From Epiperipatus broadwayi (lineage: Eukaryota > Onychophora > Udeonychophora > Euonychophora > Peripatidae), in NCBI GenBank assembly GCA_028023455.1, contig JAQFVV010000043.1:2417483-2481482 (forward strand): DNA of 64,000 nucleotides, read 5' to 3'. Within the stretch, counting starts at the first letter, position 1. Each line of letters starts with the position of its first letter. Positions 61,975 through 64,000 of the stretch are shown here, piece by piece. The notes under the pieces were generated by a model that did not search any database, was not told where the DNA came from, and was given only the letters and a program-made list of their open reading frames with translations. The position numbers and the translations under genes are program-made.

Positions 61975-64000
61975 TATAAATTGTCAACCATTATCATTCC
62001 AATGCAGGATGAAGGTCTCTCCAAGTTTAATCCTTCCTCTCTGATCTCTAGCCTCTCTTCTTCACATCATCCCAGCACATTTTCTTACTTCATCCACCCA
62101 TCTCACATGTGGTCTCTATTACAACTTAATCCAGGTTAAGATTTCAATTGTCCATCTATTATCATCTCTTCTAGCAATAATATGTCCAGACCAACTCCAT
62201 TTCAATCTTTTAATTCTTTCAATGATGCCAGTAAGACATTTGTTCTTTTACCCATATATTGTTTTTGATCTCTCCTTGTTACCCCTAACAGGCATCTCTC
62301 CATAATTCTTTGAGTGGTCTAAAGTCTCTGCATTGCTCTTCTCTTAAGTGTGCAAATCTCTGATGCATAAGTAAGAACTGGCAAAACACATTAATTAAAG
62401 ATATTCCTTTTCAAACACATAGGCATATTTTCTTTTAATATTAAGTTATTTCTACCAAAAGCACCCTGACCAAGTTTAATTCTATGATTAATTTCATTCA
62501 TAATGTTTCCATCTATAGTAATAATTCGACCAAGGTATTTGTTAACTTCTAACTCATCATCTTTATTTTCATCTTTTGAGAAAATTCATTGAACATTACT
62601 TTAATCCTTTTAACATTTACTTTTAATCCTATTTCTTTCTTTCATTTGATAACTCTTGCAACATTTCCTGTAGCTTTAAAGCATTATTTGCAAAAACAAC
62701 TATATCATCTGTAAAATTTAAACGACTTAACATTCCATTTAATTTTACTCCTTTAGCTTCCCATTTTAATCCACAAAATAATTCTTGCAGCACTGCTGTA
62801 AAAAGTTTTGGTGATATGGAGTCATCTTATCTTACACCCTTCTCAATGTTAATCTTTCTAGTATCATTAAGTATTCTAATTGTTGCTGCTGCATTCTTAT
62901 AAATATTCTTCAGAATATGACAATATCCTGGGTCTATACCTTGATAATCCAATGCTTTAATCACTGAAGATGCTTATAGAATCAAATGACTTTTCATAAT
63001 CTACAAATCCAAAGCATAATGGCAACTTATATTCATTGGTTCTTTCTATGACTTCTCTATAATAAAACCACTTTTAAGTCCAGCTTATTGTTTTGGTGCG
63101 TTGATATCCAATGTTCTCGTAGACGAGTTGTAATTATCTTGGTGAAAATTTTATATAAAACCGATAGGTCTGTAATTTCTACTATTTTCTTTATCACCTT
63201 TTTTAAATATTAATATTAATACTGCATTCTTTCAATCATCTAGTTTATCTTTATCATTTAGACATTTGGTATATAACTTTGCCAAAACTTTTTCAATTTC
63301 TTTACCTGCTTCTTTTAATATATAAACTATAATTCCATCATTACCTGGAACTTTTCTCTTCTTCATAAATTTAATTGCATGTCTCACTTCTTCATTTAAA
63401 CTCCTGGGCAATTCAGAAGATATAATAGATATAGGAAGTAAATGTTTTTTATTACTATATAATTCTTGACATCTTTTTCTCTTATTGCAGATGTAAGTTT
63501 CCTACCAATACCAAAATGTTGTTTTACACTCTTGAGACTTTTATTCCCTTCTACAGTTTTTTTTTGTTTAGATCACAATTATACTTTCTTATACCATTAT
63601 CAATTCTTTTTTGCACCATTTTACAAAATTCAAAATATTCAATCCTTCTTATCACATTATTTTTATATATTTTCATATTCCTTCTTTTCTTCATAAATTC
63701 ACTAGTCTCAGTAGAAATTTTATTGGTCAATTGCTGCTCTTTTCTACCAGCTATCTTTGTTGCAGTTTTTAAAAGTGTATCAGTTATTTTCATATTAATT
63801 TCATTCAAATCTGAATCACGTTCAAAATCTACTAATACTTGAAACCGATTTTTAAGTTCTAATTTAAATTCATTAGAATGTTTCTGAAGATTAGGAATAT
63901 CAGTGGTAAATACTGTTTTTCTTAATAATTTTTGACTCTAATTTGCATTAACACACATCTTACTAATCGATGATGACTTCCTGTGATGAATTTATTGAAT
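61975..64000 (-). pseudogene. RTE-type non-LTR retrotransposon, RT domain to 3' end
   Basis: Reading the minus strand from 64000: a linker with NEINMKITDTLLKTATKIAG and TETSEFMKKRRNMK; then YKIFTKIITTRLRE; LPLCFGFVDYEKSFDSI (about 63021-62971; RT motif A, catalytic D kept); GVR*DDSISPKLFTAVLQEL (a stop where Q is normal); LNFTDDIVVFAN (about 62715-62690; the F/YADD motif has become FTDD); then CVLPVLTYASEICTLKRRAM and the WSGHI/RWVDEV end near 61980. Frameshifts and stops show it is inactive. The 5' part (endonuclease) lies beyond the window. Confidence 0.8.

Noticed and set aside
61948-62139. plus-strand ORF
   Set aside because: It is the antisense of the RTE 3' end, whose minus frame has the real motifs. 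The same holds for 24142-24375 and 63466-63842.

Overview
The window is about 70% A+T. Its composition, interrupted exons with GT-AG introns, and dense mix of Penelope-like, RTE/CR1-type, Gypsy, hAT, pogo-like, mariner-like and tRNA-SINE sequences indicate an invertebrate animal nuclear genome. I cannot name the species; no single lineage is proved by the sequence.

The only host gene I recognise is the 3' part of ORC6 (origin recognition complex subunit 6) on the minus strand. Five exons lie at 58410-58247, 51703-51602, 46415-46306, 40107-40039 and 31353-31214. They join in phase through GT-AG introns into 194 codons plus a TAG stop. The N-terminal exon or exons lie beyond base 64000. Exons total 585 bp against 26.6 kb of intron, so about half the window is ORC6 intron and the rest (1-31212) is its downstream flank.

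Layout: 1-31 kb holds a TIR element (2697-3585), Penelope endonuclease debris (4.1 kb), tRNA-SINEs, an 885-bp palindrome carrying a hammerhead (11230-12114), a pogo-like MITE (16015-16879), a hAT MITE (19279-19977), a tandem array of hammerhead-bearing monomers (20.6-21.4 kb) and an internally deleted Gypsy nested in a hammerhead palindrome (25.3-27.2 kb). Foldback repeats follow. The ORC6 introns carry more foldbacks, a Penelope-like copy with inverted terminal repeats and a GIY-YIG endonuclease (36.7-37.8 kb), hAT and mariner-like remnants, and decayed non-LTR reverse transcriptase genes.

The most interesting signal is a set of self-cleaving-ribozyme motifs. At least a dozen sites match the hammerhead core (CUGANGA, then a stem, then GAAA, then an NUH triplet), and several keep a complementary stem I with an internal loop. 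They sit in hairpin-shaped repeats flanked by 8-17 bp target-site duplications, in tandem monomers of about 320-350 bp, and in the terminal repeat of the Penelope-like copy. This is the architecture expected of a retrozyme/Penelope-type mobile family, apparently in several subfamilies with non-canonical stem II bases. Activity is not shown by sequence alone; most copies are damaged, and a few look intact.
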